From assembly GCA_009760855.2 (NCBI GenBank), contig WPIO01000050.1, positions 2,497,501 to 2,561,500 on the forward strand: a stretch of 64,000 nt of DNA. The letters run 5' to 3'. Numbering within the stretch: the stretch's first letter is position 1; each line of letters starts with the position of its first letter. Made by a program: the position numbers and the translations under genes. Positions 47,645-59,304 of the stretch are shown one piece after another. Under the pieces are notes generated by a model. It was given only the letters and a program-made list of their open reading frames with translations, ran no database searches and was not told the DNA's origin. The stretch comes from Cristatella mucedo. Lineage: Eukaryota > Bryozoa > Phylactolaemata > Cristatellidae.

Positions 47645-47915
47645 TGTTTTAGGTGCATTTAGTGGGTCCCTGTGATTCACCCTTCATGTGCTTATGCCTG
47701 CTGACAATGTGCATGCTGCCACTAACCACATTTGCATGCTGACCCTGTGCATGTCATCCCTAACCATATTATTCATTTTGTTTGTTTTTCAAGCATGATT
47801 TTACTTACTATTCAATTGCATTTCTCTTTGCACCAAATGTAAAGCGCCCAGAAAGAGATTAAGTTCTCTGAGGGCGCTTTATCAAGAGCATTGTTATTTT
47901 TTATTTTTATTGCCT
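47645..47915 (+). mobile_element. L2-like 3' UTR fragment with intact terminal hairpin
   Basis: From GTGCATTTAGTGGGTCCCTG to the tail TTGTTATTTTTTATTTTTATT. Bases 47841-47848 (AAAGCGCC) pair perfectly with 47873-47880 (GGCGCTTT), and AGAGA (47854-47858) pairs with TCTCT (47865-47869). This is the clearest copy of the L2 3' stem-loop. Confidence 0.85.
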
Positions 47916-49150
47916 CTAGGGAACTAACTTCTTTTGCAGATATGGCTTCCCTATCACATGCAGCTCTGGCATGCCTTTTTGTAATACGTTTAAAAACAGT
48001 TGACGGTCTGTTTATATCGTTTAAAAGATGTAATACAATGTTGCGAGCAAGATTCAGTCATGATTTGGCAACACTTATTCCTCTAAAAACTGCTCTCCTG
48101 TCGTGGATTTTCGGGATACCGTGCCCACCTGTACTAGTCTCGTGGTAAGCCACTTGCAGTCATCAAATGAAGGTGTGTTAGATCCAGGATAACCAAAGTT
48201 AATAACCTTGGGACGACAACCAAAAGTTGATAATTAATAAAAGCGGTCTGACAAACAAGAGCACATTTTTCTTAATAGGCCCACTTGCATCATGCTTCTA
48301 TCAACATTATTGTCTGTTGATTCGAAGGTCAGTCATCCATTTTCGCTGAGCTGCTGACCTTATCGTCTATTAACTTGACTCGCTGACCCCAAAGCTGACT
48401 TAAACATCTAAATATCGAAGTGTCGTAATAACAGCACAACTGCTGTATTACGAGCTAAAGTTATGAAGATTATATCTAAAGGGTAAGGGTTTCATCAGGC
48501 TCATCGCTACTTGTAGGTTTCCAATCTTCAATATATTGAAGCCATACCACTCGTCTATTCTTAATTCTGTCACGTTGAGATATACCTTCAGGTGAACTTA
48601 ATAGTTTAAACAGCTAGAGTTTTGAATCAATATAATAATAAAATAATCAATTCAATAAGTTACCTATATTATTGTCCTAAAATTGGATTTTGGTTTCCCG
48701 GCTTAACCATTAAGCGGAAATTAAAGCTTTATCGCTAGATTCCACAGCTTGTTTCTAGCCAGCCAACAATCGTCGTAATTTAGGCTAGGCACTAACAGTC
48801 GTATTTTGCCATATATAAAAAGCATTCCCTCTTTCCATGTCATGCCCAATGGCTTGGACCTTCACTTGCTTGCTATTGAAAGCTATGATTTAAGATAGCG
48901 AACTAAATGCAACGAGCCGCCTATCGAAGCCCAGTTGGGAGCTTAATGTATCTGATGCGTCTAGATCTAGATCTACATCTATGCGTCCAGATATTGCAGC
49001 TGCTGTAGGACTTGTCAGTCGTTACTCCAGCCAGCCATGCTCACAACACTGGACGGCTGTAAATGACGTGATTTTACTTCTGAAATTGTGCTTTGAAATC
49101 TACATTCAAAGCTTGAACCGCCCAGAAACTATTTTCTGGGCGTTTTGAAT
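47916..49150. other. No recognisable gene or repeat
   Basis: A short inverted repeat lies at about 49.11-49.15 kb (CCAGAAA..TTTCTGG). Open frame 47891-48148 (+) has no supporting motif. Confidence 0.4.
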
Positions 49151-50140
49151 CTAATTGCTTCAAAATGTGGTATTGGCCGGGGCCACCAAAGTCGATTGCA
49201 GTGTGTTGCAGCAGCATGGTAGTGGTAAATTGTCGTAAAATGTGCAGTTACACGATAACTGAAGATGAAAGAAACGCACAACCACTATTAGCGCTTAAAG
49301 TATATCCGTTTTGGCTGTTTTTGTGGAGAATTGCCGATAATTGTAGTACTGACATGGGGCATTGCAGCTGGTTGCACTAAGTTGCTTCAGCATGATGCAG
49401 ACAGTTATAATACAATTTTGCTAGTACACAAGGTCTGAAGGGTAGAGCAGCTTGCAATTACAATTGGGGGTTCTAACCTATTCATACTGGTCGCTGGGCT
49501 CAGGACTGGGGCGGATTGAGGTTGAGTGTCGTATGGGACCATTGCAATCGATTGCCCTGCATCCCATTAGAACCCAAAAGCACTACATAGGGAACTTTTG
49601 CTGGCGTACTTTTAAACGAATCAACTGCTATACGCAATATCAGTGGCATGTTCTTTTTAGGAGATTTGGAGTTGAATAGGGCGGACTGTGATATTTCTCT
49701 GCATAAATAGGGCGACAGCCAATCTTTGGCAGGCTGAATACATGCAGAATGTTTTATTTTTTAGTTGGTGCCCACATATCACGATGCGCTTTAATATGCA
49801 ATACCAACTGGAGCTCGGGGCTATTTATTTCTAGTCATTTTGCATGGGATTCAGTGGATTTGAGTGGATTGTGCCATTTCCCGGGCTATTGCAGTCGATT
49901 GCAACTGTTTGCACTGAGCGGACATGTTAGTACAAATGAAATTTGGCAACTGGAGTTTTCATCGAGTGTACTGTCAAACGCGATCAAAAACAGAAAATTC
50001 TAGAAGGTTAGTTTTAGTTGAGCGGGGGAATGCAATGGATTTTGGTGGATCGCCATGTTGGCCCAGGGCGGGTAAATCTTATTTTGGTAGATTTCTCAAG
50101 AAATTATTAGCAGGATCGCGAAGATTTTCAGGTATATTTT
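49150..50140. repeat. Degenerate dispersed motif cluster (TTGCAGTCGATTGCA type)
   Basis: The pattern GG(C/A)(T/C)ATTGCA(G/A)T(C/T)GATTGC recurs at about 49.19, 49.35, 49.54 and 49.88 kb. It is often preceded by GTGGATT or GCGGATT and followed by an AT-rich spacer. Related wording (AGAGTGGATAGTGGCTGGAG, TTCAGTGGATCACTG) appears at 54.2 kb, just past the L2 that interrupts the block. Possibly an eroded tandem repeat. Confidence 0.4.
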
Positions 50141-50399
50141 AAATTTTATCTTAGTTTGATACTCCATACTTTTCAGAGCTTTGTCCAGCTATTTGATGGT
50201 GAACCAAAGCAAACTAAATTTTGTTGCCGTGAATTTATTCTTGCCTCCTGACAAAGAGTGCTCTAACGTGCATTCATGTTCGTTGCAGAATTCTCGCGAA
50301 AACCGAAGTTCTTGCAAACACCGTATATGGAGACGGTGCAGCTAAGACCTATTTAAAGTTATTCTGATTGTTATTTGACCGTAGCGCTTAAGAAATTAC

Positions 50400-53300
50400 G
50401 TGCCTATGGATACGTAAACACTTGTCACTTCGGGCTGCTGGGTCTCCCACACCAGCAGCGGCCTTAGCTTCACTGGTGGCTAGTAACCTTCGTGTTAGTT
50501 ATGATCTTCAGCAGCTGTTATCGCTTCGCCATCGTAGATCGTATACATTCCTAGATATTACTGTTGTTGCTAAGATTCGTGAACTATGCATTAACAAAGG
50601 AAAAGCATCCATAGCTGGCACAGTGGCCGGAGCCGCCAGGTCAGACACCTATCGTTGGCCGGGAACTGTGAGCTGAGTACCCGCTCGTTTGGTATTCCTA
50701 TCATTGTCTCGAACTGCTTAGCACGCTCCGCAAATGTGTCGCTGTGAATTTCTCTAACTTAGTGGTCATCAGGCCTGTTGTAACTCAATCGGCCAGACTT
50801 AACGTTTGCGTTTGGAATCCTAGCTCAATGTGCAATAAACCTCTGGTAATAAGCGACCTTATTTCTGAAAATGGTATTGACCTGCTGGCCCTAACTGAAA
50901 CTTGGCTAAAACCAATAAAATACTTGGCAATAAAAGACCCTACCCCATGTGGTTTCTCGTTTTTTCACACCCCTAGATCAATTTAAACTGGAGGTAGATT
51001 TGCTGCTATCGTGTGCTATAAATTCAACTTCAAGCCATTTGCAGTACCCTCGAAGCAGTCTTTTTGAATCAACTGTCTTAGTCTTATCAGTAAACAAGCT
51101 ACCGATAGAGGCAGTACTCAATCGCCCACAGGGTACCAAATCCTCCTTTATCTAAGATTTCTCGAATCTCATTTCGATTCTGTGTGCAAGAAATGGATCC
51201 TTCCTTGTTATGGGTGATTTCAACGTTCACTTTTATAAATTGTCTGAAGCTTTCAGCGCAGCATTTTGTGCACTGAGCCACTCATTGTCTCTTGTGGCTC
51301 ATGTGCATGACCCTGCTCACATCAAGAGTCACACAATCGACCAGATTTTCTCATACAACTCACTTTGTCATCACCAATTATTACCAAATCCTGCTTATCT
51401 CACCACGTGCAGATCTCATTCAATTTACAGTGTGTGCCCACCTCCTTCTCTAAAATAACCTGTGAATCGCAAAACCTCAAGACCTTTGACATCGATGCTG
51501 TCCGTGCGAGAATATTAGCTTCACATCTGCTGCTCAGTCCTCCCTCCGATCTGTCATCATTGGTAGATAGATGCAAAACGACAATAGCTAACACGCTAAA
51601 CAAGTTTGAACCTCAGACAAAGCCCACTGTGTGCCCTCGCCCAGACGGCCTATGGTTTACCGGAGACATTAACTAGCCAGGTCAGCTAAGCCCGAGCTTG
51701 AAAAAGCATGAAAAGATCAGGACCTACTGTCCATCGACAGGCATATGAAGACTACTGTAGGTCGTACCAATCGATCCTAGCAATGGCAAAGTCTAGGTTC
51801 TATGAAAATATTGTTGAAGCACAGATGCACAATCAAAAAACGGTTATGTGGACGATCAACCATCTCCTGAACCACTCTCAGATTAGCTCCTTACCTAATT
51901 ATCCCTGTGATGATATAGCCGATCGATTCTCTCGATTCTTTGTGCAGAAGATAGACGAGATGAGGAAGTTCATCCCTGAGATGAAAACATCCGCTAGAAT
52001 GCTGTTCCCCGATTCCTGGCTGCACCTCAATGTCTAAATTTAGGCAGGTCACTGCCGATCTAATCCTGAAGTTTGTTTCCCAATCACAGGAAACAAAGTC
52101 CTCTGGAATCTATTCCAACTGTCCTGGTCCTACGTTGTAATGATCTGCTTCTGCCATGCATAACTAGCATAATTAATATGTCATTAGCTTCAGGTCATGC
52201 CCCAGCACATTTCAAAAGCAGCTGTAGTCTGGCCACTTCTCGAGAAAGCGACACTAAACCAAGATAACGTAAGCAACTACCGCCCAGTCTCCCTTTTACC
52301 ATTCCTATCAAACACACTGGAACTGGTAGTGGCAGACCAGCTGAACTCACATGTCGAAAGTTCAAACATTGCTAGTATATTCCACTTTGGCTTTAGAGCT
52401 AATCACTCACTCCACCGAGTCAGTGTTGCTTAGGGTATACAACGACCTACATAGGAATGCAGACATGGGTAGAGTGTCTCTGCTTGTTTTGCTCAACCTG
52501 TCGGCAGCTTTTGATACCATCGATCACAAAAATCTTCCAGAGCCCTATCATCTCGCCTGGGCATCACTGGCACTGCTCTGCAGTGGTTCAGGTCTTATCT
52601 CAGTGGGAGACTATAGAGTATTGACGGGAATGGACAAGGATTGTCCGAGGTACCCCTGAAATATGGGGTACCTCAGGGCTCGTGCTAGGTCTGGTTCTTT
52701 TCACTGTTTATAATCTTGTTGATGTGATTGCCAAGCACGATCTAGGCTTTCACTTCTATGTGGAAGACATCCATTCGTACATTTGCTTTGATCCCTCCCA
52801 ATCTTCAAGCACCTCAAATTCTCTAAACTCCCTCACTGCATGTATTGATGACATCTCCACAGGGATGGCAGCTAATTTTCTAAAATTTAAACTACGATTA
52901 AACTAACTTACTAGTTATGGCTAATCCAATATGATTCTGAAATTGGAAAGACTCACGCTCGAAAGTCGACCCGCCAGCATATCTCCTGTTAAATAAGCTC
53001 AAAATCCAGGTGTCATGTTCCCAAGTGACCTCTCATTACACGACCACACCTTCTCCGAAGTCTAGTCTGCCTAATTTCAGCTACATAACGTTGCTAGAAT
53101 TCGGGCTTGTTTAGATAAGGATACGACGAAGTTGGTACAAGCATTCGTAACCCCCGTCTCGACTTCTGCAACTAGCTGCTCACCGGCCTACCAGCATGTG
53201 CAATCAGTGATGGCACACTAGGTAAGGTGGTTGCTTTCTCGACCTCAGTCCGGTCCCGAGGTCGCGGGTTCGATTCCTGTGGTGGGCGATCCTTTTTTGC

Positions 53301-54035
53301 CACTGCAAGCGGTGGTGATAGCCGTAAAGGCTCTTCTGTCGCTATACGAACAGAAGCTGTTTAATCAGGTAGGATTTATTTATTTATTTATTTAATCAGA
53401 CGATTGCAGCTGGTGCAAAACTCTGCAGCTAGGCTGGTCCGTTGTGAGCTTCTCAGTTGCCACATTGCACCACTTCTTGCCAACCTGCACTGGCTACCAG
53501 TCAAGCAACGGCTTAACTTCAAGGTTTTGTTGCTCACTTTTAGGTCACTTCATTCTTTGGCTCCAGACTATCTCTCAGATATACTACCCCACCAGGCCAA
53601 GCATCGTACCACCAGCTTTTCGGAATCCATCATTCTAATAATTCTTAGTACAAACCTCAAATCTTTTAAGGCCATGCATTTAGTTCGTATGCTCCCAAAC
53701 CCGGAACTCCCTTCCGACTTGCATCATCCCCTGAATTAACCACATTTGAAAAGAACTTAAAATACACACATATTTAGGACAGCATTTAGTAGGTCCCTTA
53801 GATTCATCCATCAAGTTCTTACAAGTGCTGACACTGAGCATTCTGCCACTAACCACATTACATGCTGACCCTGTGCATGTCACCCCTAACCAGGTTATTA
53901 ATGTTGTTTGTTTATCAAGCACGATATTGCTTATTATTCAATTCCATTTACCTTTGCAGCAAATATAAAGCGTCTGGAAAGAGATTGAGTTTTCTGAGGG
54001 TGCTTTATCATGTAAATAATTATTATTATGATTTT
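50400..54035 (+). mobile_element. L2-like retrotransposon, near-complete second copy
   Basis: Upstream segment with RSYTFLDITVVAKIRELCIN (50.53 kb). Endonuclease: GIDLLALTETWLKP (50.87 kb), [12 protein letters not shown] (51.20 kb), VHDPAHIKSHTIDQIFSYN. RT: VSNYRPVSLLPFLSNTLE (52.27 kb), LLVLLNLSAAFDTIDHK (52.48 kb), FYVEDIHSYICFDPS (52.75 kb), where the second catalytic Asp is kept but Ala-Asp is Val-Glu. C-terminal domain LQLVQNSAARLVR (53.41 kb). 3' UTR and degraded hairpin to 54.01 kb. Interrupted by a SINE2. Frameshifted, non-functional. Confidence 0.9.
53208..53393 (+). mobile_element. SINE family 2 inserted in L2, with target-site duplication
   Basis: Begins TGATGGCACACTAGGTAAGG, has a perfect B box (GGTTCGATTCC) at about 53269 and ends (TTTA)n. 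AATCAG flanks it on both sides (53202-53207 and 53394-53399). Removing the SINE and one AATCAG restores the L2 reading TGCAATCAGACGATTGCAG seen in other copies. Confidence 0.9.
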
Positions 54036-54774
54036 TGCAATGGCTGGCAACGGCTTCCAGTAAATGCTTCATAGTTGCAGCTCATTTGCCTAATTGCTAG
54101 TGCATAAAATGACGGAAATTTCCGGGGATAAATCAAATAAAAGCTGTACTAAAATAGTTGCTCAAAATTTTAGCTCGGCAACATCATTTCCGGGCCATTT
54201 CCGACAAATTAGAGTGGATAGTGGCTGGAGTTCAGTGGATCACTGTAATTCGTTGTACCCGAGAATAGTGACTAAAAGTTTACCAGCTTTCCACAGCTGT
54301 AATTATGTAACACTTGCAGCGCTTTTTCGATCGTAGAATACGCCGATAGGCATTTGCCTTATTTGAAATGCCACAGTTTTCTACCACTGAGTCAAAATTA
54401 TATAGTGGCTCAAGAAAATGGTTTATCTGGCTTGCTTGTAAATTTCCTTGCTTCTCTGACTCTCCCTGTCTCTCTCGCAAGTGTGTTTTGACTGGGCTGT
54501 AGTGATGTCATGCTCTGCAGTTACCTGGTTTGGTTTTGAGATTAAGGGGAAATTTGACTGTGCTGAGATGCTAGAGGTTTATGGATCAACAGCACTGATT
54601 GCTTAGCTATTTCTCCTACTGCATAATTATGGCTCAGAGTGATTTGTTGACCAGTAGAGGTAATGGCTGTGGTCGTTTTAAGAGCTGTTCTGATTTTCGT
54701 CAGTGATATTGAGGTTAGGAGCGGCAAAGGCTAGGAAAATTAAATTTAGGATGCTGAGCACAGCTATCGCACAC
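54036..54774. other. Intron or intergenic region next to the module B' candidate
   Basis: Carries the 54.2 kb relative of the 49-50 kb motif cluster. The open frame at 54542-54727 (minus) overlaps the continuation of the B' exon in another frame and has no independent support. Confidence 0.35.
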
Positions 54775-54844
54775 TGGCCGGCTGCGGCGTCCGTGCGAAT
54801 AAATGTCTTCGACCCTGTTTCGGTGTTCTGTTTGTGCTGAGTAC
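54775..54844 (-). CDS. Candidate divergent module B exon (70 bp)
   Basis: Seen: the acceptor is TTCCTAACGGCAG before 54844, and the exon begins GT-ACT-CAG-CAC. Its start TQHKQNTETGS matches the starts of the B exons at 37.8 kb (TGDQQNTDAGS) and 35.0 kb (TGAHQNTGAGS). Entry phase 1 agrees with all B exons. The usual B ending (SQPI) is missing. The best phase-2 donor is GGCCA|GTGTGCG, which is weak, so the 3' edge is uncertain and the reading frame stays open past it. It would follow the exon at 55.7 kb, with junction codon GGT. Inference: an older or truncated copy of module B. Function unknown. Confidence 0.4.
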
Positions 54845-55672
54845 CTGCCGTTAGGAAGAATGTCAACATGCAGCACTCATGTTTCAGTCAAACATCCATG
54901 CTAAGGCACGCTGGAGCGAGAAATTATTGCGACAGCAAGAGTGCTTAAGTTTACATGTATGAGCACATCCATTTATCATATCTGCAGGTTCACGGTGCAA
55001 AGTGCACAGCTGTTCAAAGCCATTAAGTGAATCCAATATCGGTGAGAATATCGGTGAGAATTTTTACGGTCAACCAGCTCTAGTTAAGCTTTTGCTACGG
55101 CTGAATTGGTTTTAGCACCAATTAGGTCTTATGTAGAGAAGGATCAGCTTTTCAGATTTTCTTTTGTAAAATGAACGACTGGATAAGGAGAGCAGCCGAT
55201 GAATTAAGAATCCTGGACAAAGCATTGCACGAAGGCCAGAAATAATACACCAGATCATGCTGCACACTTAGCAATGCTAAGGAATTCAGAAAGTAATTTT
55301 TAAAGTTTAAATGCTACCAAAATCTTCTCGCTTCTCCTACTTCTACAGCCATACAAACCACATGCTGGTGATTAGGAAACAAGAATTTAACCCTGTCATT
55401 CGCTTGTGAAAATGCACATTCAATGTAACTAGTACGTTTACTTAGTGCCATTCCTAAAAAAGACACCAAAACAAGCAGTGGCAGACAAGCTGATCTGCTA
55501 CGGTAAAAATAAGGGCTTTGCAGGTGCTTTCATTATTTTTTAAGCTCTGACAACTGTACATGGTCAGCACTGAAGCAAGTGCATGATCATCCTCTCAGGA
55601 ATGCAGAAGTACATATAATCTCACTGCTTGATGTTCTGGACCTTTTGTGCCAGCGTTGAATGCAAGTATTAC

Positions 55673-55818
55673 CTACGTCTTTATTGAGTGCCAGTCGTTT
55701 CTCCTGGGCACCACTTTTACTGCTCCTAAACGGTACAGGCTTGTCTCTGTGTATGAATTTAGAGTGTTCAGGCAAGTGTGTAGGTCGTCCGAGAACCCTC
55801 TGAGAGACCTTCGCTGAT
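55673..55818 (-). CDS. Candidate upstream exon A' of the modular gene (146 bp)
   Basis: Seen: on the minus strand an AG acceptor (ACCAAACGTAG) precedes 55818 and a donor AG|GTAATACT follows 55673. The 146 bp between them are open in the frame that enters in phase 2 and leaves in phase 1, the same phases as the module A exons further down. The encoded 48 residues are basic, with motifs such as QRVLGRPTHLPEH and KSGAQEKRLALNKDV. They do not clearly resemble module A in sequence. The acceptor has a weak pyrimidine tract. Its place just upstream of a module-B-like exon at 54844, with matching phase, is the main reason for calling it. It could instead be a chance open stretch; no function is recognised. 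Confidence 0.35.
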
Positions 55819-55889
55819 CTACGTTTGGTCAGCGGCCGTAAAGTTGAATTGTAATAACTTAAAAAACATTGAAGCATGTTAAAATGCCA

Positions 55890-57310
55890 GCTTAGTGAAC
55901 TTCATCTCTTTTGAATCTCTGTAAATTTGCTATAAAGAAAACACGATCGAATAGTTTGTGATATCGGGCTAGATAACAACCGGAATAGTATGGTTAGGGG
56001 TGACATTCACAGGGTCAGAATGCAAGTATTGGTAGTGGCCGCATGCAGAATCTTATCAGAAAACAAGCAACCAATTAAGGTCACGTAGACCCACTTAAAA
56101 CTGAGATAAACAGACGCGTTTTTATTTTTCTCTAAAATATGGTAAAGCCATGGGATATCGTGTCAGAAGTTGGAAATGTCTTCAGGCTTTACGAGCATAA
56201 GAACTAAAGGCAAGGTCTATAAGAAAATTAGGTTCGCACTCGAAATAGGTAAAAGACTAGACTGTCAAAAGCTGGTGGTGCGATGCTTAGCCTAGTTTGG
56301 GAGTATAGCTGATAGGTAGGCTGGAGCCGAAGAATGAAGGACCTAAAACTGAGTGACAGAACCTTGAAGTCGATGTGTTACTCGACAGGGAGCCAGAGCA
56401 GGTCAGCTAGAAGTTGTATGGTGTGGCAACTTAGACGCTCACGACAGACAAGCTCAGCCTCAATAGTTTTGCACCAGCAGAAAAGTCCCAATTGCATAGG
56501 CCGGTAGACTAGCTAGCAGTTAGTAACCGAAGTCGAAACAGAATGGGTCAAATTCATGGATGTATTTAGCTATGGTATTACTTCCAAACAAGCCCGTATT
56601 TTAGCAATGTGACTAAGTTAACATTAAGCAGAAGTGACTGTGTAGCTGATATGGTTGGTATTCTAATTAAACGTCACTTGAGAACATGACACCGGGACTT
56701 CGTGCCAATTAAGTAGGAGATATGATGGCAAAGCCAATTGGGAGCATTTTTCTTTTCGATTTTGGAATCACAATCGATTTTCCTCATTCTATAAGTTACT
56801 CCTATAATGAAATTTTAAAACGTTTGACGCCATCCTTGTGGGGATTTCATTATTTCATACCACAAGGGAGTTGAGTGAATGTAACTTGCTGGAGTGCTGG
56901 GTTGGATCAATCCAGAGGTACATTGAAAGTCATATCCTGGAATTAAAAGCTCAGGTCGTCCCTGGTATTTACATCGGCAAGAGCGTTTTTGTCTTGTTAT
57001 TCTTTTAGATTTACAGACGGAGATACATATATTGTATCTCCGTCTATATGGCCGGTAGACCAGCTTGCAGTTAGTAACCGAAGTCCAATACTAATGTGGC
57101 AACTTTGAGGCTCTTGTCAGACAAGCATAGCTGCTGACTTTTGCATCAGCTGCAAGTGCCTGACTGCACATGCCACTAGACCAGCCTGCAGTGAGTTGCG
57201 GAAGTCAAGAGGGGACTTCGCAAATGAATGGATGAACTTGTATGTGGTATCTCTGTCTATAAAAGGTCAAATTTTAGCGATGGTATTTAGCTGATATATT
57301 AGTACGATGC
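55890..57310 (-). mobile_element. Decayed L2-like fragments, two adjoining pieces
   Basis: Minus strand: 3' UTR remnants (GGTTAGGGGTGACATTCACA on the plus strand), C-terminal domain traces and post-RT sequence up to about 56.99 kb. Then a short palindrome, and from 57.04 kb a second copy of the C-terminal region (CAGCTGCAAGTGCCTGACTG, CCAGCCTGCAGTGAGTTGCG). The two pieces overlap in L2 coordinates, so they are separate insertions or a duplication. Confidence 0.7.
57012..57042. repeat. 12 bp perfect inverted repeat
   Basis: AGACGGAGATAC and GTATCTCCGTCT separated by 7 bases. ATTTACAGACGGAGAT is also the 3' sequence of repeat R3 (25.86 kb), so this may be the joined tails of two R3 fragments in opposite orientation. 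Confidence 0.75.
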
Positions 57311-58215
57311 CATGCACGAGCTAGAAATTGACAGAGCACGAAGACGGGAAGTTGATTAATTACATGCAACTAGTCAGAGGTTAGATTAAGTGGCAGCAAC
57401 GACTGTCCACGTTTGCTTAGAAATGCACGTAAATGCACGATACTTTCTCAAGTTTGCATTAACGATACGATCATTTCACGGTACTTTGCCAGGCCATTGG
57501 TTTGGAGTGTTCCAAACCCCAAAAGGGAGATTGAGTTGTCTTTGGGGTGCTAAATAATCCATGCTGTATTTTGTTATTCTTATCCACTTCACTAAAACCA
57601 CGGTGTTTTCCAGCTAGGAGCCTCGTTGACATTTGTGTAGGGCTTAAACAGATATTTCTAGCTAAACCAACAGTTATTAAAGTAATCACACGACAAATCA
57701 CTCGTCACTGTGAAGAGCCAGTACTGTTTTTAGATTCCACATTACATAATAATGTTAAGTATACTTAAAAGTAATTGTTTCAGCCACATGGGAATCCCTA
57801 GGTTAAAATAATTACCCAGCGATCCGATTTCGTTGAGGGCAAGTTGGTTAATCTAATTTAGCCATTACCAGTACTTAACATTTGACTCTGGAATTGAACG
57901 ATAGAGACGGTCAAGGGCTCCTTGACAAATTGGATATATTCTCAAATGCATCTTATTTATGTGATCGAGGATACATTTTGACCACACTGCTTGAAGATCC
58001 AAGAAGCGCACCATTTCAATTTCGCAAGTGAGATGCTTTTTTCTCGACTCGTGCTATTGGAAGAAGCTTAGCAATTATCTTCAAATGTTCTGCAGATTAG
58101 CGCAATGGCAAATAGATATTGGATTCTGGTTACTGCATAGCAGTTTTTAGGATGAAAAGTGTGGATTGAAATATTATGAAAATTTTTTTTTAGTGCTGCA
58201 GTACCATGTTGGTAT

Positions 58216-59266
58216 AATAATAATATTATTATTAATGCAATTGATAAAGCACCCTCACAGAACTCAATCTCTCTAGACGCTTTACATTTGATGTAAAGGG
58301 AAATGCAATTGAATGGTGAGTGATATCATGCTTGATAAAAAAAAACATGGTTAGGGGTGACATGCACAGGGTCAGCATGCAAGTATGGTTAGTGGTAGCA
58401 TGCACAGTGTCAGCCCCCATAGGCACATCAAGGACGAATCAACGGGACCCACTAAATGCTGTCCTAAATAGGTGCGTTTTTAAGTTCTTTTTAATTTGGT
58501 CATTTCAGGGGATATTCTGACTCAGATAAGGAGGGAGTTCCAGGCTTTGGGAGCAAACGAACTTAATTCTGGGTCTCCAAAGGATTTGAGGTTAGTACGA
58601 GGTATTTTTAGGCTGTTGGATTCCAAATAGCTGGTGGTACGATGCTTGGCCTGATTGGGGAATATATCTGAGAGATAGGCTAGAGCCAAAGAATGAAGTG
58701 ACCTGAATGTGAGCAATAAAACCATGATGTCAATCCGTTGCTTGACTGGTAGCCCGTGCAGGTCGGCGAGAAGTGGTGCAATGTGGCAACTGCGACCGTC
58801 ACGACAGACACGCCTAGCTGCAGAGTTTTGCACCAGCTGCAATCGCCTGATCGCCAGTGCAGGTAGGCCAGTAAACAGTGAGTTGCAGAAGTAGAGAGAC
58901 CGGATGTCACGAATGCATGCACCAACGTGGATGTGGTATTCTCATCTAAACAAGTCCGAATTTTAGCATTGTTATGAAGCTGAAATTAGGCAAATTTGAC
59001 AGTGGAGCTGATGTGTACCTCTAACGAGAGGTCGCTTTGGAATATTACACCTGGATTATCAGCTGATTTAAGTGAAGATATGCTAAACGAGCCATTTTTC
59101 ATGTGTCAACCTTTGCAATTTCAGAATCTCATTAGGCTTGCCCATAACTAGAAAGTTAGTTTTACGATCGTTTAGTTTTAGAAAATTTGCAACCATCTAT
59201 GTGTGGATGTCACCAATACATGTAGCAAGTTAGTTTAAAAAATCTGAGGTGCTCTAAAGCTGGGAG
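58216..59266 (-). mobile_element. L2-like 3' end fragment
   Basis: ATT-type tail at 58216, 3' UTR, C-terminal domain LQLVQNSAARRVCRDG and LHGLPVKQRIDIMVL, and post-RT region to 59266, where the tail of the next L2 begins. No RT core. Confidence 0.85.
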
Positions 59267-59268
59267 GG

Positions 59269-59304
<36 letters not shown>

